A stretch of DNA of 46,717 nt, taken from an uncultured Spirochaetaceae bacterium (GTDB lineage Bacteria > Spirochaetota > Spirochaetia > Treponematales > Treponemataceae). A program made the position numbers and the translations under genes. This document shows, piece by piece, positions 16,075 to 24,077 of this stretch (within the stretch, counting starts at the first letter, position 1; each line of letters begins with the position of its first letter). The notes beneath the pieces are model-generated. The model was not told where the DNA came from. It made no database searches and was given only the letters and a program-made list of their open reading frames with translations. The stretch spans positions 1 to 46,717 of the forward strand of contig CADCCO010000006.1 in NCBI GenBank assembly GCA_902799965.1, written 5' to 3'.

Positions 16075-17273
16075 CCAGCTTTAACAAGAGCGTCGCGCAA
16101 AAGCTTTCAAAGCTTTCGGACGCGGACATTGAAAAGCTTTTCTCTTCAATCGCTTGCGAGCGCGACTGCCTTTCCGCAATCATAGAGTCGCTTTCTCTGG
16201 GCCTTATAATCTTGGACAAGGACTACAAGATTATTCTGGCCAACAAGGCCGCCGAGCGCCTCTTGCCGTTTTCCGTCCGCCCGCTTCCAAAGAACGATTC
16301 GTCGCGCTTGTGGGAGCTTGTGGCCGACGCGGACATCGCGGCTTTTTTCAAGAATTGTTTTGAAACAAAGAAAGCCAACGCAAGCGAAGAATTTTCGGCG
16401 CAAACAAGCGGCGGCTCCGTCCGATTCGCGCAAGTGAACGTTTCGCCGCTGGTGCAAGACAAAGAGCTTACGGGCAGCATAGTTTCCGTCCGCGACGTCA
16501 CCGAAAGCAAAAACCAATCGATTCTTTTGCGCCGCATGGAAAGCCTTGCCGGCCTTACAAACCTTGCGGCCAGCGTGGCGCACGAAATTAAGAACCCCCT
16601 TGGCGCGATAAGCATTCACATTCAGCTTTTGCAAAAGGCGGTCAAAAAGGCGCGCGAGTCGGACGGCCTTTTGCCCGACCAAAAATTTTTGGAAAAATAC
16701 ATCGACGTGGTCAACGACGAAATTTCCAACTTGAACAAAATCGTGATGGACTTTTTGTTCGCCGTGCGCCCGATAAACGCAAGCCTTGAATTGATTCAGC
16801 CCAATCCGCTTTTAAAGCAATTCGCGGAATTTTTCGAGCCGGAATTTTCAAGCAAAAACGCGCAGGTCAAGCTGGCCTTGTCGGAAGAGTCGCCGCGCCT
16901 TTTGATTGACCAAAAGCTTTTTAGGGAGCTAGTGACAAATTTGGCGCAAAATTCTTTGGCCGCGATTCAAGAAAAATTCGCCCAAACCTCCGGCGGCCTG
17001 TTTGAAATTCGTTCCGCCATAAAGGACAATAAATTCGTTCTTCTCATAAAAGACAACGGCGCGGGCATGAGCGAAAAAACATTGGCGCGAGTCTTTGAGC
17101 CTTACTACACCACAAAGGCCAGCGGAACCGGCTTGGGCCTTACAATGGTTTACAAAATCGTCCAAGAGTTTTCGGGCGACATTCAAGTTCAGTCCAAGGA
17201 AGGCGAGGGCGCCGCTTTCATAATCACGCTGCCCATTCCGCAAACCGACAGGCGGCTTTTGGAGGCAAAATGA
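16071..17273 (+). CDS. atoS: Soluble PAS-domain sensor histidine kinase, NtrB/AtoS-like
   Basis: The 400-residue kinase has no membrane segment, so it should sense an internal signal. A PAS domain occupies about 35-150 (IIESLSLGLIILDKDYKIILAN in parts). The H-box is AHEIKNPLGAI with the phospho-acceptor His at about 171. The N-box is LVTNLAQNSLAAI, G1 is DNGAGM, F-box is FEPYYTTK and G2 is GTGLGL. This is the arrangement of NtrB-type kinases that pair with sigma-54 activators, and the activator gene follows with a 4-nt overlap. Treponemal genomes carry such a pair annotated AtoS/AtoC, but the stimulus need not be acetoacetate. GTG 16071 overlaps the holB stop (GTGA) and has GAGAGGAA upstream. 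Confidence 0.9.
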   Translation: MTSFNKSVAQKLSKLSDADIEKLFSSIACERDCLSAIIESLSLGLIILDKDYKIILANKAAERLLPFSVRPLPKNDSSRLWELVADADIAAFFKNCFETKKANASEEFSAQTSGGSVRFAQVNVSPLVQDKELTGSIVSVRDVTESKNQSILLRRMESLAGLTNLAASVAHEIKNPLGAISIHIQLLQKAVKKARESDGLLPDQKFLEKYIDVVNDEISNLNKIVMDFLFAVRPINASLELIQPNPLLKQFAEFFEPEFSSKNAQVKLALSEESPRLLIDQKLFRELVTNLAQNSLAAIQEKFAQTSGGLFEIRSAIKDNKFVLLIKDNGAGMSEKTLARVFEPYYTTKASGTGLGLTMVYKIVQEFSGDIQVQSKEGEGAAFIITLPIPQTDRRLLEAK

Positions 17274-18622
17274 AATTCACGATTCTTGTGATTGACGACG
17301 AAAAGAACATTCGCGAAGGCTTGGGCGCCGCCTTTGAATTGGAAGGCTACCAAGTCCGCCTCGCCGCTAACGGCAAGGAAGGCCTTGACGAAATAGCAAA
17401 GGGCGACATCGACTTGGTCGTGACTGACCTTCGCATGGACGGAATAAGCGGCGAAGAAGTTTTGCGCCGCGTGACGACGCAAAATCCCGGAATCCCCGTA
17501 ATCGTCCTTACCGGCCACGGAAGCATAGACGCGGCGGTTGACGCGATGCGGAACGGCGCTTACGACTTTTTGACCAAGCCGCTCAACCTTGACCAGCTTT
17601 CGTTGATTGTAAAGCGCGCGCTCCAAGGCCGCGAGCTTTCGCTCCAGCACAAGGAGCTTAAGGCGCAAGTGGGCGAGGCGAAGAGCCTTGAAAAAATGAT
17701 TGGGAAAAGCGCCGCGATGCAAAAAATCGCCGAGCTTATAAAGAAAGTGGCGCCCTCAAAGGCCACTGTGTTGATTACCGGCGAAAGCGGCGTTGGAAAG
17801 GAAGTCGTCGCCGACGCGATTCATGCCTTGTCGCCCAGAAGCGGCCACGAATGCGTAAAGGCTCACTGCGCCGCTTTGAGCGAAAGCCTTTTGGAGTCGG
17901 AATTGTTCGGCCACGAAAAGGGCGCCTACACGGGAGCCGAGCAAATGGTCAAGGGCCGCTTTGAGCTTGCCCACAATTCCACGATATTCCTTGACGAAAT
18001 CGGCGAGATAAACCCGGCCACGCAAGTAAAGCTCTTGCGCGTTTTGCAAGAAAAGAAGTTTGAGCGCGTGGGCGGAAGCCAAACGATAGAGGTGGACGCG
18101 CGCGTAATCGCCGCCACCAACCGCAATTTGGAGGCTCTCGTAAAAGAAGGCAAGTTCCGCGAAGACTTGTATTACCGCTTGAATGTCGTTCGCATAGAAG
18201 TTCCTCCGCTTCGCGAGCGGAAGGACGACATCCCTCTTTTAATCGCGCATTTTTTGAAGGAATTTGAAGGCGAGGCGCGCGACATGGGAAAGACTATAAC
18301 CGGCGTCTCCAGCCGCGCCCGAAGCGCCTTGTACAAGTACGACTGGCCGGGAAACATCCGCGAGTTGAAGAATTGCATTGAAAGCGCCGTGGTCATGTGT
18401 TCCGGCGGCGAAATAGAGCTGGACGACCTTCCGCCAACTGTAAGAGGCGCTTCGGCTGCCGAAAACATCGTGATTCCGGCCGGCTCCACGCTTGAGGAGG
18501 CCGAAAAAATCGTCATCGAGCAAACGCTCGCCGCAAACAAGGGCAACAAAAGCAAAACGGCCGACGCGCTTGGCATCGGCCGCAAAACTCTCCAAAGAAA
18601 ACTCGGCGAGGCTGAAGATTAA
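17270..18622 (+). CDS. atoC: Sigma-54-dependent response regulator, NtrC/AtoC-like
   Basis: The 450-residue protein should activate RNA polymerase carrying RpoN at enhancer-type promoters after phosphorylation by the kinase encoded just upstream. The receiver domain (1-120) has acidic residues at 10-11, the phospho-acceptor Asp53 in VTDLRMDG and the conserved Lys near 104 in LTKPLN. The AAA+ domain (about 145-370) has Walker A GESGVGKE, the sigma-54 loop as GAYTGA near 219 (Tyr in place of the usual Phe), Walker B IFLDEIGE and the arginine-finger region. A Fis-type helix-turn-helix is at the C terminus (SKTADALGIGRKTLQRKL). The stop codon overlaps the convergent glgC stop by 4 nt. I could not find a clear -24/-12 target promoter in this window. 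Confidence 0.93.
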   Translation: MKFTILVIDDEKNIREGLGAAFELEGYQVRLAANGKEGLDEIAKGDIDLVVTDLRMDGISGEEVLRRVTTQNPGIPVIVLTGHGSIDAAVDAMRNGAYDFLTKPLNLDQLSLIVKRALQGRELSLQHKELKAQVGEAKSLEKMIGKSAAMQKIAELIKKVAPSKATVLITGESGVGKEVVADAIHALSPRSGHECVKAHCAALSESLLESELFGHEKGAYTGAEQMVKGRFELAHNSTIFLDEIGEINPATQVKLLRVLQEKKFERVGGSQTIEVDARVIAATNRNLEALVKEGKFREDLYYRLNVVRIEVPPLRERKDDIPLLIAHFLKEFEGEARDMGKTITGVSSRARSALYKYDWPGNIRELKNCIESAVVMCSGGEIELDDLPPTVRGASAAENIVIPAGSTLEEAEKIVIEQTLAANKGNKSKTADALGIGRKTLQRKLGEAED

Positions 18623-19911
18623 ATAATGGTGCCTGCCGGGATAACCGCGTTCTTGCGGATTACGATTATGCCGTCCGCGCTGTAGAAAGTGCCGTGGTCG
18701 CCGTCCTCGTACTTTTTGCCGGAAACGTTGATTTGGCAGTTTTCGCCGATGCGCGCGTTCTTGTCGATAATCGTCTTTTCAATGTGGCAGTGCTTTCCGA
18801 TTCCAATGTTGGGAAGGCCCGCCTTCCTGTTGCTTTCCTTTTCTTCGGGCGACTCGTAGTAGTCGGCGCCCATAATAATCGCGCCCTTTAGAATCGTTCC
18901 CGCCTCGATGATTGAGCGCACTCCGATGACCGACTTTGTGACCATAGAGTCGGTGATGATGCAGCCGTCGCTTGTAAGGGAGGCCGTGATGTCCGCGTGG
19001 TTCATTTTGCAAGGCGGCAGGTTTCTGGCGTGGGTGTAAATGGGCTTTGCCTCGTCGAACAAGTTGAATTTTGGCTCCGGATTGGTCAGGTCGAGCGTGG
19101 CCTCGTAGAAGCTGCGGATTGTTCCGATGTCTTCCCAGTAGCCGTCAAAGATGTAGGAGTTGATTTTCTTGTTCTTGATGGCCATCGGAATGATTTCCTT
19201 TCCAAAGTCGGTCTTGTCGTTGTCCAAGACTTCTTCCATTGTGGCCGCGTTGAAGATGTAAATGCCCATGCTGGCAAGGTATTCGCGCTCCGGAGCCAAG
19301 TCGGGGTTGCGGGCGGCGGCGGGAATCTTCCAGTCGTCGATGTTAAGGTCAGCCTTGGGCTTTTCCATGAATTCCGTGATGCGGTTTTTGTCGTCGATTT
19401 TCATTATGCCAAAGCCCGAAGCGTCGCGGCGGTTTACGGCTGTCGTGGCGATTGTCACGTCCGCGCCGCTAGCCACATGCGCGTTGAAGAAGGCCTGCAA
19501 GTCCATGTGGTAAAGCTGGTCGCCCGACAAAATGATGTAGTGGCTGGGGTTCTGCGCCTTAAAGTGCACGAAGTTCTTGCGAACCGAGTCCGCCGTTCCT
19601 TCGTACCAGCCCGAATGCTCAAGCGTTTGCTCCGCCGCCAAAATTTCGACAAAGCCCTTTGAAAAGCGGTCGAAGTTGTAGGAATTGGTGATGTGCATGT
19701 GGAGCGAGGCCGAGTTGAACTGGGTCAAAAGGTAGATTTTGCGGAATCCTGAATTGATGCAGTTTGAAAGCGGAATGTCTACGATTCTGTATTTTCCGCC
19801 AAAGGAAACAGCCGGCTTTGAGCGGTCTTTTGTAAGCGGATAGAGGCGGGTTCCTTTTCCGCCTCCCAAAATAAGGGCCAAAACCCTTGACGTGTCGACT
19901 TTGCTGGACAT
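18619..19911 (-). CDS. glgC: Glucose-1-phosphate adenylyltransferase (ADP-glucose pyrophosphorylase)
   Basis: GlgC makes ADP-glucose from glucose-1-phosphate and ATP, the committed step of bacterial glycogen synthesis. The 430-residue protein has the nucleotidyltransferase opening ALILGGGKGTRLYPLT near 11-26 and KPAVSFGGKYRIVDIPLSN. It also has the substrate region YEGTADSVRKN and LSGDQLYHMD, and a C-terminal left-handed beta-helix of hexapeptide-like repeats (IIEAGTILKGAIIMGADYY in parts). Length is normal. The start has a strong GGAGG site. No other glg gene is in the window. It converges with the sigma-54 regulator and shares the stop region TTAA. Confidence 0.95.
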   Translation of the reverse strand: MSSKVDTSRVLALILGGGKGTRLYPLTKDRSKPAVSFGGKYRIVDIPLSNCINSGFRKIYLLTQFNSASLHMHITNSYNFDRFSKGFVEILAAEQTLEHSGWYEGTADSVRKNFVHFKAQNPSHYIILSGDQLYHMDLQAFFNAHVASGADVTIATTAVNRRDASGFGIMKIDDKNRITEFMEKPKADLNIDDWKIPAAARNPDLAPEREYLASMGIYIFNAATMEEVLDNDKTDFGKEIIPMAIKNKKINSYIFDGYWEDIGTIRSFYEATLDLTNPEPKFNLFDEAKPIYTHARNLPPCKMNHADITASLTSDGCIITDSMVTKSVIGVRSIIEAGTILKGAIIMGADYYESPEEKESNRKAGLPNIGIGKHCHIEKTIIDKNARIGENCQINVSGKKYEDGDHGTFYSADGIIVIRKNAVIPAGTII

Positions 19912-19965
19912 TGTTTTCCTCCAAAAATTTGAAAAATCAGCGATTTTTTCTATAAATATATAGAT

Positions 19966-19994
19966 ATTATAAACCCGTTTTTTGCAGAACGCAA
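19966..19994 (-). promoter_or_regulatory. Promoter of glgC
   Basis: On the minus strand TTGCGT (19989-19994) and a perfect TATAAT (19966-19971) are 17 bp apart. The leader is about 48 nt and ends in a GGAGG ribosome site, in contrast to the leaderless genes in this window. Confidence 0.7.
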
Positions 19995-20013
19995 GAAAAA
20001 AATGAAAAATTTT

Positions 20014-20120
20014 AAAAAAACACGCGGAAGCGGAGTTCCGTCGCGAAAAAAATTCTGCACAAGCGAAGCGCGGAAGCCTTTTTTCGCGGCGGGTTTCCGC
20101 TGGGAGCGTGTGTTTTTTTT
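20014..20120. ncRNA. Rod-like terminator-flanked hairpin in the divergent glgC/phoH gap
   Basis: The region folds on itself: an outer stem (20021-20025 with 20106-20110, extended by the A-run 20014-20020 and T-run 20113-20120 across one mismatch), a middle stem 20029-20034/20096-20101, and a 12-bp inner stem 20040-20051/20079-20090. The apical part contains AGCGAAGCG. It lies between two divergent genes, so it is not the terminator of either. I see no convincing promoter reading into it on either strand. Its layout (A-run, GC stem, inner A6/U6 stem, CTGGGA in the 3' arm, closing U-run) resembles the element at 27266-27433. It could be a small RNA or a dispersed repeat. Confidence 0.45.
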
Positions 20121-20125
20121 AAAAC

Positions 20126-20154
20126 TAGACATTTTTCACTATGCGCGCTATAAT
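20126..20154 (+). promoter_or_regulatory. Promoter of the phoH operon
   Basis: TAGACA (20126-20131) and a perfect TATAAT (20149-20154) are 17 bp apart. The predicted leader is about 11 nt and holds only a weak AGAAGAA ribosome site before ATG 20172. Confidence 0.72.
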
Positions 20155-20171
20155 TTTACGCTAGAAGAAAA

Positions 20172-21116
20172 ATGGATTCATCGTGTACGATTGTTGTTTC
20201 GGACGCTGACATACTTGCCAAGCTGTGCGGAACAAACGACAGCAATTTAAAACTCATCGAAGAAAGCTTGGGCGCGGAAATTTTCGCCAGGGGAAACGAG
20301 CTGAGCGTGGAAAACCAAGACCCCGACATCCAGCGCCGCTTTAAATTCATCGTTGACAGAATCATTGACGAAATCGAGGACGGCGCCGCCGATTCCGAAG
20401 AGGCCGTCGCCTCAATATTGAACGTTCCGCTCCGCGCTGACACCGACGCGGCCAGCATTGTCGTTCCCGGAGCCTTTAGGCGGGTTTACCCCAAGACCCA
20501 AAACCAGGCCGACTACATAGACCTTATGAGAAAGCGCGAGATGGTTTTGTGCGAAGGCCCAGCCGGAAGCGGAAAGACATTTCTTGCGGTGGCCGAAGCC
20601 TTGCGCCTTGTGCTGACAAAACAGTACCGGGGAATTGTTCTTACCCGGCCCGTCGTTGAGGCCGGCGAAAGCTTGGGCTACCTGCCCGGCGACTTGGAGC
20701 AAAAAACCGCGCCGTACCTTAGGGCTCTCTACGACTCAATGGAAATGATTCTTCCCCGCGAGGCCGTGTCGCGCCTTGCGGAAAGCCGCATAATAGAAAC
20801 CGCGCCCTTGGCCTACATGCGGGGCCGAACTTTTTGCGACAAAATACTGATTCTTGACGAAGCCCAAAACGCAAGCCAAGAGCAAATGAAAATGTTTTTG
20901 ACCCGCCTTGGAAGCGGATCAAAGGCGTTCATAACCGGCGACTTGACGCAAGTCGACTTGCCGGCAAAAATTCAAAGCGGATTTTCGCAGGCTCTGGCCT
21001 TGCTTTCGCGCGTTCCCGAAATAGGAATAATGCGAATGACCGGCCAGGACGTTTCGCGAAACCCCTTGGTCAAAAAAATTGTGAAGGCGTATGAAAATGA
21101 CCCAGTCAAAAATTGA
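20172..21116 (+). CDS. phoH: PhoH-family ATPase
   Basis: The 314-residue protein is a PhoH/YbeZ-type P-loop ATPase thought to work with YbeY in RNA metabolism. The N-terminal 110 residues include a KH-like RNA-binding segment (NLKLIEESLGAEIFARGNEL in parts). The ATPase core has Walker A GPAGSGKT at about 130-137, TRPVVEAGE near 158 and Walker B LILDEAQNAS near 224-233, followed by ITGDLTQVDLP. Gene order phoH-HD protein-ybeY-corC is widely conserved in bacteria and supports the call. The 3' end overlaps the HD gene by 20-26 nt. Confidence 0.94.
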   Translation: MDSSCTIVVSDADILAKLCGTNDSNLKLIEESLGAEIFARGNELSVENQDPDIQRRFKFIVDRIIDEIEDGAADSEEAVASILNVPLRADTDAASIVVPGAFRRVYPKTQNQADYIDLMRKREMVLCEGPAGSGKTFLAVAEALRLVLTKQYRGIVLTRPVVEAGESLGYLPGDLEQKTAPYLRALYDSMEMILPREAVSRLAESRIIETAPLAYMRGRTFCDKILILDEAQNASQEQMKMFLTRLGSGSKAFITGDLTQVDLPAKIQSGFSQALALLSRVPEIGIMRMTGQDVSRNPLVKKIVKAYENDPVKN

Positions 21117-22812
21117 AGTAGTAGGCGGAAAGCCCCATAGCCCCTTTTGGGCCGCGGTCAAAAAACAGCTTCCCCGAATAATAACGTCGCTCGCGGCTTT
21201 TGCCGCCGTGGCCGTAATCGCTTTTTTCAGCGTAAGCCGCAACACCACCGTAGCCTCGTTCGCGCTTGACGAATACGAAATAGGGCAAGTGGCCGACAGG
21301 ACCATTGTGGCCGACCGCGCCCTTCCAGGCACAATGGAGTATCCGACCGTCGTTCAAAAGGGCGAAAAAGTCATAAGAAAGGGCTTTGTCATTTCGGAAG
21401 AAGCCTACAGAAAGCTTGAGAAAATGGCCAACGTGCGCGAATACATAGACTACCGCGCCTACGCCGACAGCTTGATTTACATAGCGGTCTTGATTGTCCT
21501 TTGGTTCTTCTTGTTCTCAAACGCGCTTTTGGGAAAAACTCCCACGCTAAAAGAGTCGGTCGTCCAAGTGATTTTTTTCTTGGCCTCGTACGCGGCGGTG
21601 GTTTTCGCGCAAAAGACTTCTTTGGCGCAGGGCTCGCCTTACAGCGTTTGCGTTTTCATACCGAACAGCCTCTTTGTATTCTTGGTCGTGATTTTGTTCG
21701 GCGAAAAGCAGGCGGTTTTCTTTGCCTTGGTAAGCGCGCTGGGGCTTTTGAACGCTTCAAATTTCAATCTGCCGATTTTCTTGTTCGCCCTTACGACGAG
21801 CTTTTCTTCTTGCAGGATTGTCCGCAAAATCGAAAACCGCATGCAAATGGTCTTTGTGGCCTTGATTACGGCCATGCTGAACGTTTTGACCGCCTTCCTG
21901 CTTAAAGTGATTTTCAACGACTCTTTTGACGGAGCGGGAAAAATCGCCTTTGGCCTTGCGATAAACGGCTTCTTTAGCGGCATTTTGGTCTTGGGCCTTG
22001 TCACTCCGCTTGAGCAAATTTTGAACACGGCCTCGGTTTTCCGCCTTATCGACTTGAGCGACTTGAACAATCCGATGATGCGAAAAATGCTCTTGACCGC
22101 AAGCGGCACCTACAACCATTCGCTTATGGTTTCGCAGCTGGCGGAGAACGCTTGCAAGGCCATCGGGGCCAACCCCCTTGTCGCGCGGGTTGGAGCCTAC
22201 TACCACGACATCGGAAAAATCGACCAAAGCGAATATTTCGTCGAAAACCAAAGCGGCGAAAACAAGCACGACGAAATCAATCCGTCGCTTTCCGTTTCGA
22301 TAATCAGAAGCCACGTAAAGAAGGGCGTTGAGATGGCGACCGCCCTGCGCATGCCGCGCCAAGTGATAGACATAATAAGCGAACACCACGGAAACGGCGT
22401 GATGCAGTATTTCTACCAAGAGGCGCTCAAGACAAATCCCGACGCAAAGGCGGAAGACTTTTCTTATTTTGGAAACCCGCCCCGAAGCCGTGAAAGCGGC
22501 GTGGTAATGCTGGCCGACACGGTTGAGGCCGCCTGCCGCACTTTGGATAAGCCCACCGTTCCGCGCTTGGAAAAATTCATCCATACGCTTATCGAAGGAA
22601 AAATGCAGGCCGGCCAGCTTAACGACTGCGCCTTGACTTTTGGCGAGCTTACGAAAATCCAAGAGTCCTTTGTTTCGATTTTGGCGGGCTACTACCACAG
22701 CCGAATCGAGTATCCCGACCAAAAGGACCCTGACGAAAAGGAGTCAAAGGAAAAGGACGCGAAGGAAAAGGCCGGCTCGTCTTCCAAAAAAGGAAAGGGC
22801 GATGGCAAATAA
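21091..22812 (+). CDS. Membrane HD-domain phosphodiesterase, PgpH/YqfF-like, with reduced extracytoplasmic domain
   Basis: Members of this 7TM-HD family include Listeria PgpH, which hydrolyses c-di-AMP. The 573-residue protein has an N-terminal membrane helix (about 28-48), a short extracytoplasmic segment (about 50-125), a multi-helix membrane region (about 128-310) and a cytosolic HD domain. HD residues are visible as YNHSLMVSQLAENA near 341, YYHDIGKID near 371 and SEHHGNG near 431, with a Lys/Glu-rich tail. Canonical family members are around 700 residues or more with a 7TMR-HDED outer domain of about 250 residues; here it is cut to about 75. ATG 21091 and ATG 21097 are both possible starts. 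The substrate is inferred from the family. Confidence 0.88.
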   Translation: MKMTQSKIEVVGGKPHSPFWAAVKKQLPRIITSLAAFAAVAVIAFFSVSRNTTVASFALDEYEIGQVADRTIVADRALPGTMEYPTVVQKGEKVIRKGFVISEEAYRKLEKMANVREYIDYRAYADSLIYIAVLIVLWFFLFSNALLGKTPTLKESVVQVIFFLASYAAVVFAQKTSLAQGSPYSVCVFIPNSLFVFLVVILFGEKQAVFFALVSALGLLNASNFNLPIFLFALTTSFSSCRIVRKIENRMQMVFVALITAMLNVLTAFLLKVIFNDSFDGAGKIAFGLAINGFFSGILVLGLVTPLEQILNTASVFRLIDLSDLNNPMMRKMLLTASGTYNHSLMVSQLAENACKAIGANPLVARVGAYYHDIGKIDQSEYFVENQSGENKHDEINPSLSVSIIRSHVKKGVEMATALRMPRQVIDIISEHHGNGVMQYFYQEALKTNPDAKAEDFSYFGNPPRSRESGVVMLADTVEAACRTLDKPTVPRLEKFIHTLIEGKMQAGQLNDCALTFGELTKIQESFVSILAGYYHSRIEYPDQKDPDEKESKEKDAKEKAGSSSKKGKGDGK

Positions 22813-23278
22813 TTTTTTGCTTTCGGCTGAGGGAATCGAAGAGCCGGCTTGGCTTGACAAGGCGGAAGCGTTTTTGCAAAAGGCCGCCCGCGCCGTTGGC
22901 GTTGACGGCGAGGAAGTTTCGGTCGTCTTTTGCGGCGACCAAATGATTAGGGAGCTTAACAAAAATTACCGTAACATAGACGCGCCCACCGATGTTCTTT
23001 CTTTTGAGAACGGCGAGAAATTTACGGACGAAGCCGGCGGCCAATGGCTTATGGCGGGCGACATCGCGGTGAGCCTTGACACGCTGAAGAAAAACGCGGA
23101 ATATTTTGAGACCGACGAAAATTCCGAGTTGAAGCGCCTTTTGCTTCACGGCCTTCTTCACCTTAACGGATACGACCACGGGGAAGAGCACATAGAAAAG
23201 GGAAAGGCGCCTGAATGCGAAATGCTTAGATTGCAGGAAGAAATTCTTTTAAAACTAGAAGGGGAAAAAATAATTTAG
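22802..23278 (+). CDS. ybeY: Endoribonuclease / rRNA maturation factor YbeY
   Basis: YbeY is a small metal-dependent RNase involved in 16S rRNA 3' end processing and ribosome quality control. The 158-residue product carries the diagnostic H3xH5xH motif in LLHGLLHLNGYDHGEEH near 116-132, and the preceding TDVLSFENGE and GDIAVS segments. The start ATG 22802 lies inside the last codons of the HD gene (11-nt overlap), so translation is coupled. YbeY often works with PhoH, which is two genes upstream. Confidence 0.95.
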   Translation: MANNFLLSAEGIEEPAWLDKAEAFLQKAARAVGVDGEEVSVVFCGDQMIRELNKNYRNIDAPTDVLSFENGEKFTDEAGGQWLMAGDIAVSLDTLKKNAEYFETDENSELKRLLLHGLLHLNGYDHGEEHIEKGKAPECEMLRLQEEILLKLEGEKII

Positions 23279-23282
23279 CCTT

Positions 23283-24077
23283 ATGGGACTATTTAAACGA
23301 AAAAAGGAAAGCGCGGAGGAAGAAGCCAAGCGCGAATTTCTAAATGAAGAAAAAAAGGACATGATTCGCGGAATCGAAGACTTGTCCGAAACAAGCGTGA
23401 AGGAAGTGATGGTTCCGCGCATTGACGTTGACTTCATCAACATCAACACGCCGCTTGACGAGCTGCTTGAAAAAATCGCGGCCTCAGGCCACTCTCGCTT
23501 TCCTGTTTACGCCGACTCAATCGACAACGTCGTGGGAATCCTTTACGTCAAGGACATGATTCGCTCCTTTAGCAAAAAGGAAGACATCGCGCTGGACAAA
23601 ATCATACGCAAGGCCTTTTTTGTGCCGGAGTCCAAGCGCATCGACAGCCTCTTGCGCGAGTTCAAGCGGCGGCACGTCCACATCGCGCTCGCCGTAGACG
23701 AGTACGGCGGAATTTCCGGCATCGTCTGCATGGAAGACATAATCGAAGAAATCGTCGGCGACATTCAGGACGAGTTTGACAACGAGCGCGAGGACATAAT
23801 TCCGCTTGGCCCCAACGTTTGGCTTTGCGACGCGCGGACCAGCCTTGACGACCTTAACGAAACTATCGGCTCGGAATTCCCGGTCGAAGACTTTGACACT
23901 TTGGGCGGCTTTGTCTTTGACTTGTTCGGAAAAATTCCGGTAAAATACGAAAAGCATTCTTGGAACAATTACGACTTTATCGTGCAGGACATGGAAGGCC
24001 ACAGGATAAACGTAATCAAAGTCATTCTGAAAAACGGGGAAAACAATGAGGGCGGGAAATCGGATTCAGGGGAATAG
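23283..24077 (+). CDS. corC: CorC/HlyC-type CBS-domain protein
   Basis: The 264-residue soluble protein has a tandem CBS pair (about 45-175: VKEVMVPRIDVDFI, SRFPVYADSIDNVVGILYVKDM in parts, and VDEYGGISGIVCMEDIIEEIVG in parts) and a C-terminal CorC_HlyC transporter-associated domain (about 185-262). It lacks membrane helices, unlike the larger YfjD/CNNM relatives. CorC proteins are associated with magnesium and cobalt efflux and are sometimes mis-annotated as hemolysins. It follows ybeY by 4 nt in the usual order. The ribosome site is poor, so it may depend on translation of ybeY. Confidence 0.9.
   Translation: MGLFKRKKESAEEEAKREFLNEEKKDMIRGIEDLSETSVKEVMVPRIDVDFININTPLDELLEKIAASGHSRFPVYADSIDNVVGILYVKDMIRSFSKKEDIALDKIIRKAFFVPESKRIDSLLREFKRRHVHIALAVDEYGGISGIVCMEDIIEEIVGDIQDEFDNEREDIIPLGPNVWLCDARTSLDDLNETIGSEFPVEDFDTLGGFVFDLFGKIPVKYEKHSWNNYDFIVQDMEGHRINVIKVILKNGENNEGGKSDSGE

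Noticed and set aside
18997..19662. 221-codon open frame opposite glgC
   Set aside because: It lies fully within conserved GlgC coding sequence on the other strand and its Val/Arg/His-rich product matches no fold I know.
21757..22722. 321-codon open frame opposite the HD phosphodiesterase gene
   Set aside because: No start signal, composition typical of an antisense shadow, and the sense strand is a clear conserved protein.
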